From an uncultured Synergistales bacterium (GTDB taxonomy: Bacteria; Synergistota; Synergistia; Synergistales; Aminobacteriaceae), in the NCBI GenBank assembly GCA_905233565.1, contig CAJOCL010000005.1, forward strand, positions 15,090-79,089: a DNA stretch of 64,000 bases, written 5' to 3'. The position numbers and the translations under genes were made by a program. Shown one piece after another: positions 23,994 through 33,406 of this stretch. Positions within the stretch are counted from its first letter, which is position 1, and each line of letters opens with the position of its first letter. The notes below the pieces were generated by a model. The model was given only the letters and a program-made list of their open reading frames with translations. It was not told the origin of the DNA and ran no database searches.

Positions 23994-26063
23994 TTACTTC
24001 CTCTTCAGGCTCTTTTGATAAAGTTCGCGGAACCTTATATCAACATCAGATTCTACGGGGCTTATGTCAAGGCTTAAAAGCTCATTTCTCGTCTGAGCCG
24101 GCATTAAGTCGGCAAAACCGAGATCTAAATCCGGCGAAACCGTCCTGAAACCTGAAGCCTTGCGAGTTATTGCCCTCATTTCCGCAGATGATTCAATGAT
24201 GTGCGGGGTTAAGAAAATCATGAAATCAACTTTTTCTTTTTCCTTTGAAAGTTTCTGAAAAAGCCCCCCGATTAACGGAATGTATGAAAGTCCGGGAACC
24301 CTGCGCCTCAATGATCTTTCAGTTTCCTTTATCATTCCGCCGAGTATTATGGTCTCGCCGTCACCGACAACTACGGAAGTATTGACTTCGCGCTTTGAAG
24401 TTACGGGAGTTGGGTTGCCCGTTGCGGTCATTACGTCTTCAGTAGTCTGCTTGATGTCCATTGCAACGAGATTTCCGCTCCTGATATGGGGAGTTACGGT
24501 TAAGGTTAAGCCGGTGTCCTTGTAATCGTAATTCGTCTGAACTGAATTTAAGTTGGACATGTCGGAAGTTGAACCCTTCAGGACGGGGATTACCTGACCG
24601 ACCTGGAACGAACTTTCTTTGTTGTCCGTACACATCAGGCGCGGAACTGAAAGAATATTTATTGCGTTGTATTTCTTCAGCATCTCAACAGTTGCATACA
24701 TCAAGGCCATAGGATTGTAATTCGTAACGCTGTAAGTTGACCCGTTGCGCTCGAGTATGTCCTCACGCTTTGAAAGGTCATTGAACCACTGCATGAACTG
24801 CGAAGGAATGGTGTTTTCACCGAGCGACATGTTACCGCCCATCAATAAATCGTCGAACATCATACCGCCGACGATGTTCCAGTCAACGCCGTTGCTTTCA
24901 AGGTTAGAGACGTTAATTTCAGCTATAAATCCACGTAATAAAATCTGCTTGGGCTGAATGTCGATAGCGTCAAGAATGGGGACGAGCGAATCAAACTGTC
25001 TCTGTGTCGCGGCAAATATAAGGCTGTTGGTTGCGACATCAGGTACGACGGTAGCCGGGAATTTTGCGGAGTCAGCCCCCAGCATCGTGGCCGTTGAAGC
25101 AAGGACTTTCGCAACCTGTTCCGAAGCAGCCGTAGCATCTATATTTTTGAGCTTGTATATATGAAAATCGCCGATCTTTGAATCAACGTCTAAATCCTGA
25201 ATGATTTTTGCGGCCTTGTCGACCGCGCTTGTACTGCCGACAACAATAACTTTTTTGCTCGGCGGATCGGCTATCGCGTTCAGCCCCTGTAAAGGCCCGT
25301 TAGCCCCCGCAACAGCGTTTAACTGAGCAGCAACAGTCGCAGGATCGCCGTATCTCAAGTCAAAAGTCCTCGTTATCCTAGCACTTTGCGGGGTGTCCAT
25401 TTTCCGCAGTAATTCCATTCCCTTGCGGACATCGGTAGCGCGTCCCTGTAATAAAATATCCCTTCCGTTGCCTACGGGAATTGCGATTAAGGCGGGGCCG
25501 AAAGTCTGCTGTAACGCAGGTATTAACGCCTCAACGGTAACGTAATCTATGGGCATTATGTAAGTTACGGTCTCTTCGCCGAAACCGGGCCCGGATCTGT
25601 CCCTGTATACATTGGGAGAGGGGCTTACACCGCCCTGCCTTACGATTGAATAACTTCCCATGTCCTGCAGTGAAAAGTTATACATCTGAAGGGTTGACAG
25701 CATTATTTCACGCGATTCCCGTATTGTTACGGGGTGAGGGGAAATTATCGTTATTTTTGAATTTATATTCGGGGGAACGATAATATTCTCGCGCAAAACT
25801 TCGGACATGAAACGCATAAACCTGACCAGATCCATATCCTTGAAATTAAACTGAACAATCCCGGCACGTCTTGCGGCCTGAGCCATTTCGACGAGTTCAT
25901 TTTCTTCCTGTTCGGTCATTGTACCGCCCTCGCCGTTCTGAGGCTGCTGTGGTGCAGGCTGACTGCGCCTTGTTGCGGCCTGAACATACGGACATGAATC
26001 CGAATTTAACACTGACATCAATATAAATATAAGTAAAAATTTTATTATTTTCCTGAAGCTCAA
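23994..26063 (-). CDS. gspD: Type II secretion outer-membrane secretin GspD
   Basis: A 689-residue secretin that forms the outer-membrane channel. TTG 26063 is chosen because CGGAGG lies 9 bases before it and it gives a clean signal peptide (MSFRKIIKFLLIFILMSVLN...QAA); an ATG 30 bases upstream precedes that ribosome site. N0 and N1-N3 domains occupy about residues 60-400 (NSKITIISPHPVTIRES; YVTVEALIPALQQTFG; KLKNIDATAASEQVAKVLA), and the secretin barrel 410-610 includes VPRLMCTDNKESSFQVGQVIPV and VPGLSYIPLIGGLF. No S-domain or lipobox for a pilotin is obvious. Typical for T2SS; the gene-order company of GspC and L-N excludes a type IV pilus PilQ. Confidence 0.93.
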   Translation of the reverse strand: MSFRKIIKFLLIFILMSVLNSDSCPYVQAATRRSQPAPQQPQNGEGGTMTEQEENELVEMAQAARRAGIVQFNFKDMDLVRFMRFMSEVLRENIIVPPNINSKITIISPHPVTIRESREIMLSTLQMYNFSLQDMGSYSIVRQGGVSPSPNVYRDRSGPGFGEETVTYIMPIDYVTVEALIPALQQTFGPALIAIPVGNGRDILLQGRATDVRKGMELLRKMDTPQSARITRTFDLRYGDPATVAAQLNAVAGANGPLQGLNAIADPPSKKVIVVGSTSAVDKAAKIIQDLDVDSKIGDFHIYKLKNIDATAASEQVAKVLASTATMLGADSAKFPATVVPDVATNSLIFAATQRQFDSLVPILDAIDIQPKQILLRGFIAEINVSNLESNGVDWNIVGGMMFDDLLMGGNMSLGENTIPSQFMQWFNDLSKREDILERNGSTYSVTNYNPMALMYATVEMLKKYNAINILSVPRLMCTDNKESSFQVGQVIPVLKGSTSDMSNLNSVQTNYDYKDTGLTLTVTPHIRSGNLVAMDIKQTTEDVMTATGNPTPVTSKREVNTSVVVGDGETIILGGMIKETERSLRRRVPGLSYIPLIGGLFQKLSKEKEKVDFMIFLTPHIIESSAEMRAITRKASGFRTVSPDLDLGFADLMPAQTRNELLSLDISPVESDVDIRFRELYQKSLKRK

Positions 26064-26113
26064 AACATGTATCCTCCGTCCATGAACGAACATAATAATA
26101 CTACAAACAGCCC

Positions 26114-26455
26114 TTATTCTACAATATAAATCACGGTTGAACGCCCGTCGGCAATACTTACGGTTACTTTTCGGAATTTAAGCTCGTAGTCATCAACCGA
26201 AACTGACATATTCTCGGTACTCCATGAAATATTTTTCTTGTCATCATGTCCGCTTGAAGGCATATCCCTTTCAGTCCTGAACCTGAGCCAGATTTCCTGA
26301 GCCGCCGAAGATAATTCGATTTCCTCGTCAATCTCGCTGAGCAGCCTGTAAGACATCGCAATGAGCCTGTAGCCCCCCGAAATCGTCAGGCCTGCAATAG
26401 CCGTAGCGACAAGAACTTCCATTAGAGTAAAGCCCTTACGTTTCATGATTTTCAT
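26114..26455 (-). CDS. gspI: Type II secretion minor pseudopilin, GspI-like
   Basis: A 113-residue pseudopilin. A short basic leader (MKIMKRKG) precedes the cleavage/methylation site G^FTLMEVLV with Glu at +5, then a hydrophobic helix to about residue 30. The remainder is a small soluble domain. Size and the LMEVLVA pattern favour GspI; GspH is the alternative. ATG 26455 or ATG 26446 could be used, both giving functional leaders. The gspC stop lies 3 bases upstream, and the secretin follows after 50 bases. Confidence 0.8.
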   Translation of the reverse strand: MKIMKRKGFTLMEVLVATAIAGLTISGGYRLIAMSYRLLSEIDEEIELSSAAQEIWLRFRTERDMPSSGHDDKKNISWSTENMSVSVDDYELKFRKVTVSIADGRSTVIYIVE

Positions 26456-26458
26456 GAT

Positions 26459-27427
26459 TTACTTTACCACGTAGCGCAGGGCCGTATTAGTTCCTCCGCG
26501 TGTTACTTCAACGTCAAACCTTTCACTGTTCATCAATGAATTTATCGAGTTTGCAATATCTCCCATGTTCGTAAAAGGTATACCGTTGACGGATCTTATT
26601 ACGTCGCCCCTTTGAACTCCCAGACGCTTCAATAAGCTGTCGTTCTGTATCCATTGGACTTCAAGCCCTCCTGCGGTGTCATTCGGCCTTATCCTTATGC
26701 GTTTAAGCTCGTCAAAAGGATTTTGAACAAGCTGATTTACCATTTCGCTTGAGATTTGGCCTTCCTGCTGATCGGGGACGGCCGCAACGATTGAGCCGGT
26801 CTGCTGCTGAGGCTGTGAAGCTCTCTGCGGTGCCGGTGCCGGTGCAGGTGCGGGCTTGGGCTGAACGGCTGCGACGGGGCCGTAAATTATGAATTTGCTG
26901 ACGGGTGCTTCATCGCCCTTTCTGAATTTTGCCTCGCGGTAACTGACGCTGATTAATTTGTACTTGTCAATGCTGTTTCCTATCATTAAGGCTTTTAATT
27001 CCCCGTTAATTTCAAACCAGCCTCCGACATTGGGCAGAGTTCCGCGCAGTATAACGCCGTCAAGCGTCATATCAGGCTGGGGAGGCTCTTCAATTTTCGG
27101 CTTTTCAGGAGGCGGAGGGGTATCCGTCTTCTGAGGGGAAATCTTGAAGGGATTTGATGATAAAAAAGCGTCTAAACCGCGCTGTTTTGAAGATTTATCG
27201 TCAGTTATCACCGTTCCCGTTACAGCAGTGTCGCTTAAACTGCCCTCATTCGTGAACATGCCGAGACACAGACTAAGGACTGAATCGGCCAGTGAACCGA
27301 GCGAAAAGCCGAGTATTACCGGGAGTATAAAAAGCCACAATGAATAATACTTGCTGTTTTCATCATCAGCTTTATTTTTGCTGAGTTTTTTAATTTTAGG
27401 AAATATATTTTTCAGTCTTTCACGCAA
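26459..27427 (-). CDS. gspC: Type II secretion inner-membrane protein GspC with PDZ domain
   Basis: GspC links the inner-membrane complex to the secretin. The predicted 322-residue protein has a cytoplasmic basic start, one membrane segment (LFILPVILGFSLGSLADSVLSL), a Pro-rich stretch, an HR-like beta domain (LDGVILRGTLPNVGGWFEING, about residues 128-180), an Ala/Pro/Gln linker, and a C-terminal PDZ domain (LLKRLGVQRGDVIRSVNGIPF; about 235-322). The TTG at 27427 has AGGAGG 8 bases upstream and follows the gspN stop by 5 bases; upstream ATG 27454 lies inside gspN and before that site. Its place mid-operon between gspN and gspI is unusual. Confidence 0.88.
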   Translation of the reverse strand: MRERLKNIFPKIKKLSKNKADDENSKYYSLWLFILPVILGFSLGSLADSVLSLCLGMFTNEGSLSDTAVTGTVITDDKSSKQRGLDAFLSSNPFKISPQKTDTPPPPEKPKIEEPPQPDMTLDGVILRGTLPNVGGWFEINGELKALMIGNSIDKYKLISVSYREAKFRKGDEAPVSKFIIYGPVAAVQPKPAPAPAPAPQRASQPQQQTGSIVAAVPDQQEGQISSEMVNQLVQNPFDELKRIRIRPNDTAGGLEVQWIQNDSLLKRLGVQRGDVIRSVNGIPFTNMGDIANSINSLMNSERFDVEVTRGGTNTALRYVVK

Positions 27428-27432
27428 TTTTT

Positions 27433-27999
27433 TCACCTCCTGCGAAGATACCATTTACCGCCCTCGTTCACAAGGGGCAGGAAATTTTTTAACATGTCCA
27501 TATTGTGCGCGAATAATTCTGGGACTTCAAGCCTTGCATCGGCATGGCCGATTTTCATGTTAGCCGTGTCAATTGTCATGTAGCCGTTCAACGAGAAATC
27601 GCCGTTAGTCCTGAGATTTTCGAGCAGTATTTCAGGCTTTGAGTAAGTCAGCAGAAAACCGCCGTCCCCGAAGCTCATAACCTGCCCCAGCCTTACGCTT
27701 CCCGTAGAGAACGAGATATTACAGACGGGTGAAAGGCTGAGAATACTTGCTGCAAATTCCGGCTTTATCGTCAGTGATCCGAAAGAAATATCCGTCATGC
27801 CTGTTAATCTGAGATTATGGACGCTGAAGCCCCCGTCAACCCCCGAAACGTCCGAGTAAGATACTCTCATGCCCATTCTTTCAAGCTGTGAACGAGCTGC
27901 GGACATTGCGAATTTTCCGATTTCCCTGTAAGGAAGGAATATATACAGCGAAAATATAAAAGCTGCCGTAAACAATAAAATTTTTAATAAACGTCTCAT
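27433..27999 (-). CDS. gspN: Type II secretion protein GspN-like
   Basis: A 188-residue bitopic protein: a membrane segment at residues 5-22, then an extracytoplasmic beta-rich domain with repeats such as GVDGGFSVHNLRLTGMTDISFGSL, typical of GspN/AsmA-like folds. It is somewhat shorter than Proteobacterial GspN. Its role is accessory in known systems. The assignment relies on fold-like pattern plus position between gspM and gspC. Confidence 0.7.
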   Translation of the reverse strand: MRRLLKILLFTAAFIFSLYIFLPYREIGKFAMSAARSQLERMGMRVSYSDVSGVDGGFSVHNLRLTGMTDISFGSLTIKPEFAASILSLSPVCNISFSTGSVRLGQVMSFGDGGFLLTYSKPEILLENLRTNGDFSLNGYMTIDTANMKIGHADARLEVPELFAHNMDMLKNFLPLVNEGGKWYLRRR

Positions 28000-28013
28000 T
28001 ATCTTACCTGCCG

Positions 28014-28514
28014 TTATGGATTTACGGGGCCTATTATAGCCGAAACGGTGAACAGCCTTTCAGACCCTGCCGGTAACGCTCTGATTTCAGCGGCTATGAA
28101 TTTCACTCCGCGAGAGGCGAGCTGTTTCTGAAGGTCTGCGAGTTCCTCAGCGTAAAGCCTGTTTATCTCGACAGACTGGTTACGGCCGTCGGGAGTTATC
28201 CTGTTTACCCTGCTGCCCAGCGACATATTCTCCGAAACCTGAGCGAATACGGCGGCAACATCAACATTCTGCGTCTGTTGCGAAGACGGGGATAATGATT
28301 TATATTCCGCGCCCAGCAATAACAGGGTGTGAAATCTTCCCTGCTGAGCGTTTAATCTTGTAATCTCTTGAGAGTTCCAGCCGTCAACCGTCAGAACTCC
28401 CGCCCATACAATGAGCATAAGGAGACATGAAGTTATGAATTTGACCGCGCCCGTAATCTCTCCGCGCAGGACGCTTTGAGTGCTGTTGAAGAGAACATCG
28501 AAGTTTAACGCCAT
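28014..28514 (-). CDS. gspM: Type II secretion protein GspM-like
   Basis: A 166-residue bitopic protein with a short cytoplasmic start, a membrane segment at about residues 25-43, a helical/coiled stretch and a C-terminal ferredoxin-like domain (EINRLYAEELADLQKQLASRGVKFIAAEIRALP). GspM partners GspL in the inner membrane. Sequence identity to known GspM is not visible by eye; topology, size and position after the GspL-like gene support the call. Confidence 0.7.
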   Translation of the reverse strand: MALNFDVLFNSTQSVLRGEITGAVKFITSCLLMLIVWAGVLTVDGWNSQEITRLNAQQGRFHTLLLLGAEYKSLSPSSQQTQNVDVAAVFAQVSENMSLGSRVNRITPDGRNQSVEINRLYAEELADLQKQLASRGVKFIAAEIRALPAGSERLFTVSAIIGPVNP

Positions 28515-28518
28515 TTTT

Positions 28519-29829
28519 TCACCACCTTACGCGGATATCGAACCTGTAGCCTATTCCGGCTACGAACTGAGTGTTATCGACCTGAACGAGTGAAGCGCGG
28601 TTTTCAAGGGATTTCCTGAAGTTTAATACGGTAGTCATATCGGGAGCGTTGCCGGTGCAGTCAATGCCGTCAGCGTTGTAGCGGATTATATCGAGAGTTA
28701 CGTCTTTAGTTCCGGGTTCGCTGAAGATTTCGCCCAGATCCGCGAGAACTTCGTCAATTCCGTGTCCGCCGTCATCTTTGCCCGTCAATGATGCTATTCT
28801 GTCCCTTGCGAGAACAACGGGGTTGGATATGCGCCCTGTTCTTGAGGGGTCAAAAGTCTGACGGTAAAAGTTATCAGTTCTTGACCGTAATTTTTCCGTT
28901 TCCCTGCCTGCGTTGTAATATTTCAGAAGTCCCGATGACAGCATTATGATGCCTGCTGCCGTGAGCCATATTGAAACGCGCGTTAAAATCCTGACTGTTT
29001 TTTCAAGGTCTCTTGTGCCTTCAAGCGCGGTTTTCGACAGGTTTATATTCATCAGATAGGGGCATATGCTGACGCTTTCAGAAATTATGCTGCTCAGTTC
29101 GCCGCCGTCATCGTCAGCGTCATCATCATAGTAATCATCGTTATCATCATAATCATAATCGCTTACATTAACCGTGAAATTTCCGCCTCTTTCAAGCTCC
29201 CGTGATTTGCAGTAAGCGTCATACCATGAAATTTCGGATATTTCGGCTTTTTCTGAGCTTTCAGCGTCATTATCAGGAAGTTTTTTCAGCTTTTTATAAC
29301 GGTATAACAACGGCCTGTGATTCTGCCATAAGACTGAGCATATATTCTCCTCGTCAATCCAAATAGTTACGCCGTTACCGCCGAAATCTTCAAGTTTTGA
29401 AATAAACGCTAAAGGTGCCGGCCATGTAATTCCGCGTTTTGACGCTGCCGATGATGACGGTATGTCCAGCTCTTCAGGCGAGAGATACCAGACGAGTCCG
29501 CTGGCACTTCTTCCGGATTTCGACAATATTACCGGGAAGAGAGACAATTCACCGGCGGCGTTGTAGGGCATAACCTGAAGCCTCAGAGCCTCGCGGATTT
29601 TGGCCGGGTTTTGGAAAGGGAACGTAAAATCTTCAAGCGACAGCGATTTCATGGGTACTAAAGTTATCGAGCCTTTCTGACCGCCTTTTGCATTTTTCAT
29701 TATTTTTATTGCCCTGCGCTTTTCGCCGTCAGTCTGAACGTCCAAGACCCTGCGGATTTCGCGCCCTTTAACGTCATTTTTGATACTTCTGTTAATTTTT
29801 AATATATCTTTTATGTTTTTAATGTTCAA
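28519..29829 (-). CDS. gspL: Type II secretion protein GspL-like with acidic Asp/Tyr stretch
   Basis: A 436-residue protein with a cytoplasmic actin-like half (residues 1-265), a membrane segment near 280-300 (ISIWLTAAGIIMLSSG-like) and a periplasmic ferredoxin-like domain at the end. GspL anchors the GspE ATPase. TTG 29829 overlaps the gspK stop as TTGA and has GGGAGG just upstream, so it is favoured over GTG 29841. A run of Asp and Tyr (about residues 215-238; DYDYDDNDDYYDDD) precedes the membrane segment and is encoded by a trinucleotide-repeat-like tract. This is not a usual GspL feature. Confidence 0.75.
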   Translation of the reverse strand: MNIKNIKDILKINRSIKNDVKGREIRRVLDVQTDGEKRRAIKIMKNAKGGQKGSITLVPMKSLSLEDFTFPFQNPAKIREALRLQVMPYNAAGELSLFPVILSKSGRSASGLVWYLSPEELDIPSSSAASKRGITWPAPLAFISKLEDFGGNGVTIWIDEENICSVLWQNHRPLLYRYKKLKKLPDNDAESSEKAEISEISWYDAYCKSRELERGGNFTVNVSDYDYDDNDDYYDDDADDDGGELSSIISESVSICPYLMNINLSKTALEGTRDLEKTVRILTRVSIWLTAAGIIMLSSGLLKYYNAGRETEKLRSRTDNFYRQTFDPSRTGRISNPVVLARDRIASLTGKDDGGHGIDEVLADLGEIFSEPGTKDVTLDIIRYNADGIDCTGNAPDMTTVLNFRKSLENRASLVQVDNTQFVAGIGYRFDIRVRW

Positions 29830-30767
29830 ATTTCCTCCCACCTCACTATATTTCTAGATGTCCTGTCGAATACTACGTTGTAAGACGATCCGCCCTCACC
29901 GTCCGGGCTGAGATATTCAAGCCTGATATTGAAGTAACGGCTCTTGAAATCAGCTATATTTGTCAGTAACGTTGAAGTTCTCGGGGATGCGCCGGGTAAA
30001 TTCTGAACGTCGGAAAAACTTTCCAATACTTTTTCCGTCCTGACTTCCGCAATTTTCTCCGCAAGATCTCCCCTGTCAAGTCCGGGCAGCAGTTCCATGA
30101 CGTGGACGGGTGCGACATTGAGATTTATTTTTCCGTCACTAAAGACCGTGCAGTAATCCGAAAATCCGGGATCCGTTCCGTTGCCGTAGAATATATCATG
30201 GGTTACGTCAGAACTTAAAGCCAATAATTCAGAGATGTCAAAAGGCTGACGGTTGATGAAGTTTTCGTTTTCAACGCTGCCTACTCTGGGCTTTGAATTT
30301 CTGTCCATGAAATCCAGTATCAGCTGTTCAAGTTCACGGTGGCCGAGTTTGTCCCATAATTCGCGCCATACTTCCGTCAATTCGCGCCTGAGGGTGTCGC
30401 CGTCAGGCAGGAATAGCTTTCCGATCGGTATTTTGTCATCAAGCGGAGTAACCTGAACAACCCATATTCCCAAGTCAGGAATGTTGAAAACAAAGGGCTG
30501 ATACCATCTTTGAACGGGGCTGTCAGCCTTGACTTCTTCCGCGATGCTGACCAAAGCGCTAATTACGTTGCTTGAGAGAACCAGAGCCATTGACCTGTTA
30601 GTCAGTGCCGAACGTGTTCTGTAAACGCTTTTAACCTGCATTCTGACGAACCATGTGAAGGCCGTTGCACAGGAGATTAACAGCATACTGAGCATGAGGA
30701 CGCTGACGAGTACGAAGCCTTTACGGGAAGACGATGAAACTCTCAATTTTATTTCTTCTGTCTTCAT
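29826..30767 (-). CDS. gspK: Type II secretion minor pseudopilin GspK
   Basis: About 313 residues from ATG 30767, which overlaps the end of gspJ by 47 bases. The pseudopilin leader reads SSSRKG^FVLVSVLMLSML; Glu5 is replaced by Val, as is normal for GspK, the tip pseudopilin. A large soluble domain follows, with IPIGKLFLPDGD, DFMDRNSKPRVG and INLNVAPVHVMELLPGLD, blocks seen in the GspK SAM-like domain. The start is uncertain because Met codons cluster inside gspJ (up to 30878). Confidence 0.88.
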   Translation of the reverse strand: MKTEEIKLRVSSSSRKGFVLVSVLMLSMLLISCATAFTWFVRMQVKSVYRTRSALTNRSMALVLSSNVISALVSIAEEVKADSPVQRWYQPFVFNIPDLGIWVVQVTPLDDKIPIGKLFLPDGDTLRRELTEVWRELWDKLGHRELEQLILDFMDRNSKPRVGSVENENFINRQPFDISELLALSSDVTHDIFYGNGTDPGFSDYCTVFSDGKINLNVAPVHVMELLPGLDRGDLAEKIAEVRTEKVLESFSDVQNLPGASPRTSTLLTNIADFKSRYFNIRLEYLSPDGEGGSSYNVVFDRTSRNIVRWEEI

Positions 30768-31350
30768 TTTTATCATTATCATTATTACCCCTGCCGATTT
30801 TAATATATATTCCGTCGGGCAGCTTGCCGGAGTATTCTTTCTGCCGGTTATCTTCATGAGAGCCGTTAGGGATTTCAACGCCGAAGATTTTTACGTCAGG
30901 TAAAACGAGCTGAGCATCTTTGGGTTCAAGGGCTTCAACGTCAACATTACCGGGAGTTTTTCCGGGCAGTACCCATCTGTATAATCCCTGAATGACATTG
31001 CCGTGAAGTATGCCCCCTTCAATGATTTTATAAACTAAAGTTCCTGCCGGCATATTCTGAACCGTAGGGGAGCTGCTCATTATCATTAAAGTGTCATCAT
31101 CAAGACCGCCCATAGATTCATGGTCAGTTATTGTTATGACGTTAGGGGCTAATCTCATGGCCGACTGTAAATCGCGTTCAATAAAATTCATTGCGCGCCT
31201 CAACGCTGAAATGTCGTTGTAATCGCTTTGAGTTTGAACAACCTGCCTGACCGTCATAACGACGGGGGCGAGGGCAAGGGTTGTCAAAATTCCCGTAAGC
31301 ATTACGGACACGAGTATTTCAATTAACGTGAAGGCTTTTTTACTGGTCAT
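30721..31350 (-). CDS. gspJ: Type II secretion minor pseudopilin GspJ
   Basis: About 209 residues from ATG 31350. The leader MTSKKA^FTLIEILVS has Ala instead of Gly before the cleavage site, with Glu5 present. The soluble domain includes RRAMNFIERDLQSAMRL, a GspJ-like helix with Arg-Asp-Leu, and strand-rich segments after it. The start overlaps the 3' end of the O-antigen-ligase-like gene by 11 bases, so the two are translated together. The C-terminus is Asn/Asp-rich (GRGNNDNDKNEDRRN). Confidence 0.88.
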   Translation of the reverse strand: MTSKKAFTLIEILVSVMLTGILTTLALAPVVMTVRQVVQTQSDYNDISALRRAMNFIERDLQSAMRLAPNVITITDHESMGGLDDDTLMIMSSSPTVQNMPAGTLVYKIIEGGILHGNVIQGLYRWVLPGKTPGNVDVEALEPKDAQLVLPDVKIFGVEIPNGSHEDNRQKEYSGKLPDGIYIKIGRGNNDNDKNEDRRNKIESFIVFP

Positions 31351-33391
31351 CACTGCCGGGCCCGTTGAGAAGCAGAAGGGCATTGATTATTTTGCCGCTT
31401 GAATCACGCTGAGGGACTCTCTGGAGGTGATACATTCCGGGTTTGAAGTAACTTGCAATTTCCCTGAGAACGTCAACAAGTTGGTACCTTTGGGCAAAGT
31501 TAATCAATCTTGAAATGTCTTCCGAGTGAGGCTCCCTGTTAAAGTGAGACCATAAGACATTAAAGCCCTGTACTAACGCCTGATTATCGCCCTTCTGCTC
31601 GCCGATCTGCAAAAGGTGATAGCCTAAATTGCGCTGTGCTTCTTCCCTGACAATCGGGTATTTGTCGGCTTCATTGAGTAAATATAACTGTATTCTCTCG
31701 TCCTGTGTTGATAATGCCTGACGTAAAACGTAATTCCCGTAAATTCCTCCGCTTATGTAAATACAGCCTGAAATTGACGCTATTACGCAGACAAGGCCGA
31801 TTGCACTCCTGAAAAATTTAGATTTAACGAAATCAAATCTCAGCTTTAACTTGAAATCGGGGAAAAATTCGCGGTTGCAGAGTGCGAATGCGAGAGTTAT
31901 CCACACCATGTTTTCAATCCTATGGAAAGGACGCGTAAAGACTGCGCAGAAAGTTATCAATGAAACTAGGCTCAACGCCCATACTGCAGTGATATTGACG
32001 GACATTCTCTTTTTTTTGAAAAGCCCGTAAACTGCCGGGACGAACCAGACGAGCCACAATAGCAATAACAATATACCGCCGATGTAACCGCCCTCACAGA
32101 AAAACTGCAAAAATTCGTTATGCGCCCAGTGAGTATACTGCCAGCCGTACCAGTCAGCATTATTTATGCTGAAGCCGTAACGCTGACCCTCGAGATAGTG
32201 CCATTTGTACTGTCCGATTCCAACGCCTTCGGGGTGTTCTCGTAACATTGCATAAGATGTCATCCATATACCGCGCCTGAGACCTATATTTTCGGCGTTC
32301 TTGATGATGTCGGCTGTTTTTTCGACAATTTCGCCTGAACGGGGCGAGTACATGGAGGCATAGAACACTGACGAAATTACGAGCATGACGGCGAAAAATC
32401 TTATAACGTAATTTCTGTCGAACTTCCATGCCGAAATCAATAAAAGCACTGACAACCCCAGCAATAATGCCAGAGTTGCGGATCTGCTTGTCGAACTCAT
32501 CAGACCCCAGAAATTCACGCATAAAAGCAGCAATATAAAAACTGAATAATAAACACGCCCTTCATTCCCGAGACGGAAAGCGGCTATAAATGCACCGATA
32601 ATGAATAATCCTGCAATTACCCCGAATAAAATGCTTGCCTCAGTTACGGCAAATTTCAGGCATATTACGGAAAGAGCTATGTTTATTACGGGAACCCAGA
32701 TTTTACGGCCATGTTCGGCGCGGTCATTGTTCCAGGCATCAAAGACGAAGAGATAAACTGCTCCAAGACACGCAACGGCTTCCCATAATCCAAACATGTT
32801 TTGCTGTGCCGTGTTGCCGATGTAATTTCCCGGTGTCGGAAGGATTATATTGCTGAACTGCTGAAGGTCTGAAAGGAATGTGCCGTTAAGGAACGCGAGA
32901 TTATTCATGTCCCTGATCTGAAGCTCGGCGAAAAGTACGTTAATAGCGGCGTTGACGTTGCATAATAATATTATTACGCGTAACCCCTTCTCAGGGAACG
33001 CCTCAACGCTTATGACGTAGAATGCCCATATTGCTGCAAAGCAGACCATTTCGAGGACGTAGCCCGTCGGTGAGGACAGTTTAACCCAAAGCGGCTGAAC
33101 TGCACAGTATATCAGTATCAACGCCCATAAGAGCGCGAATAAATCTGGTTTAACGCTTATTTTTTCACGGCTGTAAAATGAAATTCTAAGACCAGCGAAA
33201 AATAATGCAATTGCTATCGGCACCCCCGTAACCGTCCATTTTATTATATGGAGTGTATCAGCAAACATTATGCCTGAATATATGAGATTGGGCAGACAAA
33301 GTGATATTACCCATAGAGGCAGTATTAGAAATTCGGGGACTAAGGGGAGCTGTAAATATTTTTCAGGGATTTTCTTTTTTTTAATATTCAT
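31340..33391 (-). CDS. O-antigen ligase/polymerase family (Wzy_C) membrane protein with helical tail
   Basis: About 683 residues with 10-12 membrane segments. The conserved large periplasmic loop block GVGIGQYKWHYLEGQRYG ... WAHNEFLQFFCEGGYIGGI (about residues 395-450) is the Wzy_C/WaaL/PglL signature with the His-Asn-Glu-Phe motif. The last ~150 residues are a helical, TPR-like tail (LLNEADKYPIVREEAQRNLGYHLLQIG). ATG 33391 has AAAGGTG close upstream. It sits at the head of the T2SS genes and overlaps gspJ. Possible roles are ligation of surface polysaccharide or O-glycosylation of secreted proteins or pseudopilins; sequence alone does not decide. Confidence 0.85.
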   Translation of the reverse strand: MNIKKKKIPEKYLQLPLVPEFLILPLWVISLCLPNLIYSGIMFADTLHIIKWTVTGVPIAIALFFAGLRISFYSREKISVKPDLFALLWALILIYCAVQPLWVKLSSPTGYVLEMVCFAAIWAFYVISVEAFPEKGLRVIILLCNVNAAINVLFAELQIRDMNNLAFLNGTFLSDLQQFSNIILPTPGNYIGNTAQQNMFGLWEAVACLGAVYLFVFDAWNNDRAEHGRKIWVPVINIALSVICLKFAVTEASILFGVIAGLFIIGAFIAAFRLGNEGRVYYSVFILLLLCVNFWGLMSSTSRSATLALLLGLSVLLLISAWKFDRNYVIRFFAVMLVISSVFYASMYSPRSGEIVEKTADIIKNAENIGLRRGIWMTSYAMLREHPEGVGIGQYKWHYLEGQRYGFSINNADWYGWQYTHWAHNEFLQFFCEGGYIGGILLLLLWLVWFVPAVYGLFKKKRMSVNITAVWALSLVSLITFCAVFTRPFHRIENMVWITLAFALCNREFFPDFKLKLRFDFVKSKFFRSAIGLVCVIASISGCIYISGGIYGNYVLRQALSTQDERIQLYLLNEADKYPIVREEAQRNLGYHLLQIGEQKGDNQALVQGFNVLWSHFNREPHSEDISRLINFAQRYQLVDVLREIASYFKPGMYHLQRVPQRDSSGKIINALLLLNGPGSDDQ

Positions 33392-33406
33392 CGTAAACAC
33401 CTTTAA

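Noticed and set aside
22469-26063. Type IV pilus machinery (PilB/PilQ).
   Set aside because: The same operon encodes GspC-, K-, L-, M- and N-like proteins; no pilT, pilM or major pilin gene is present.
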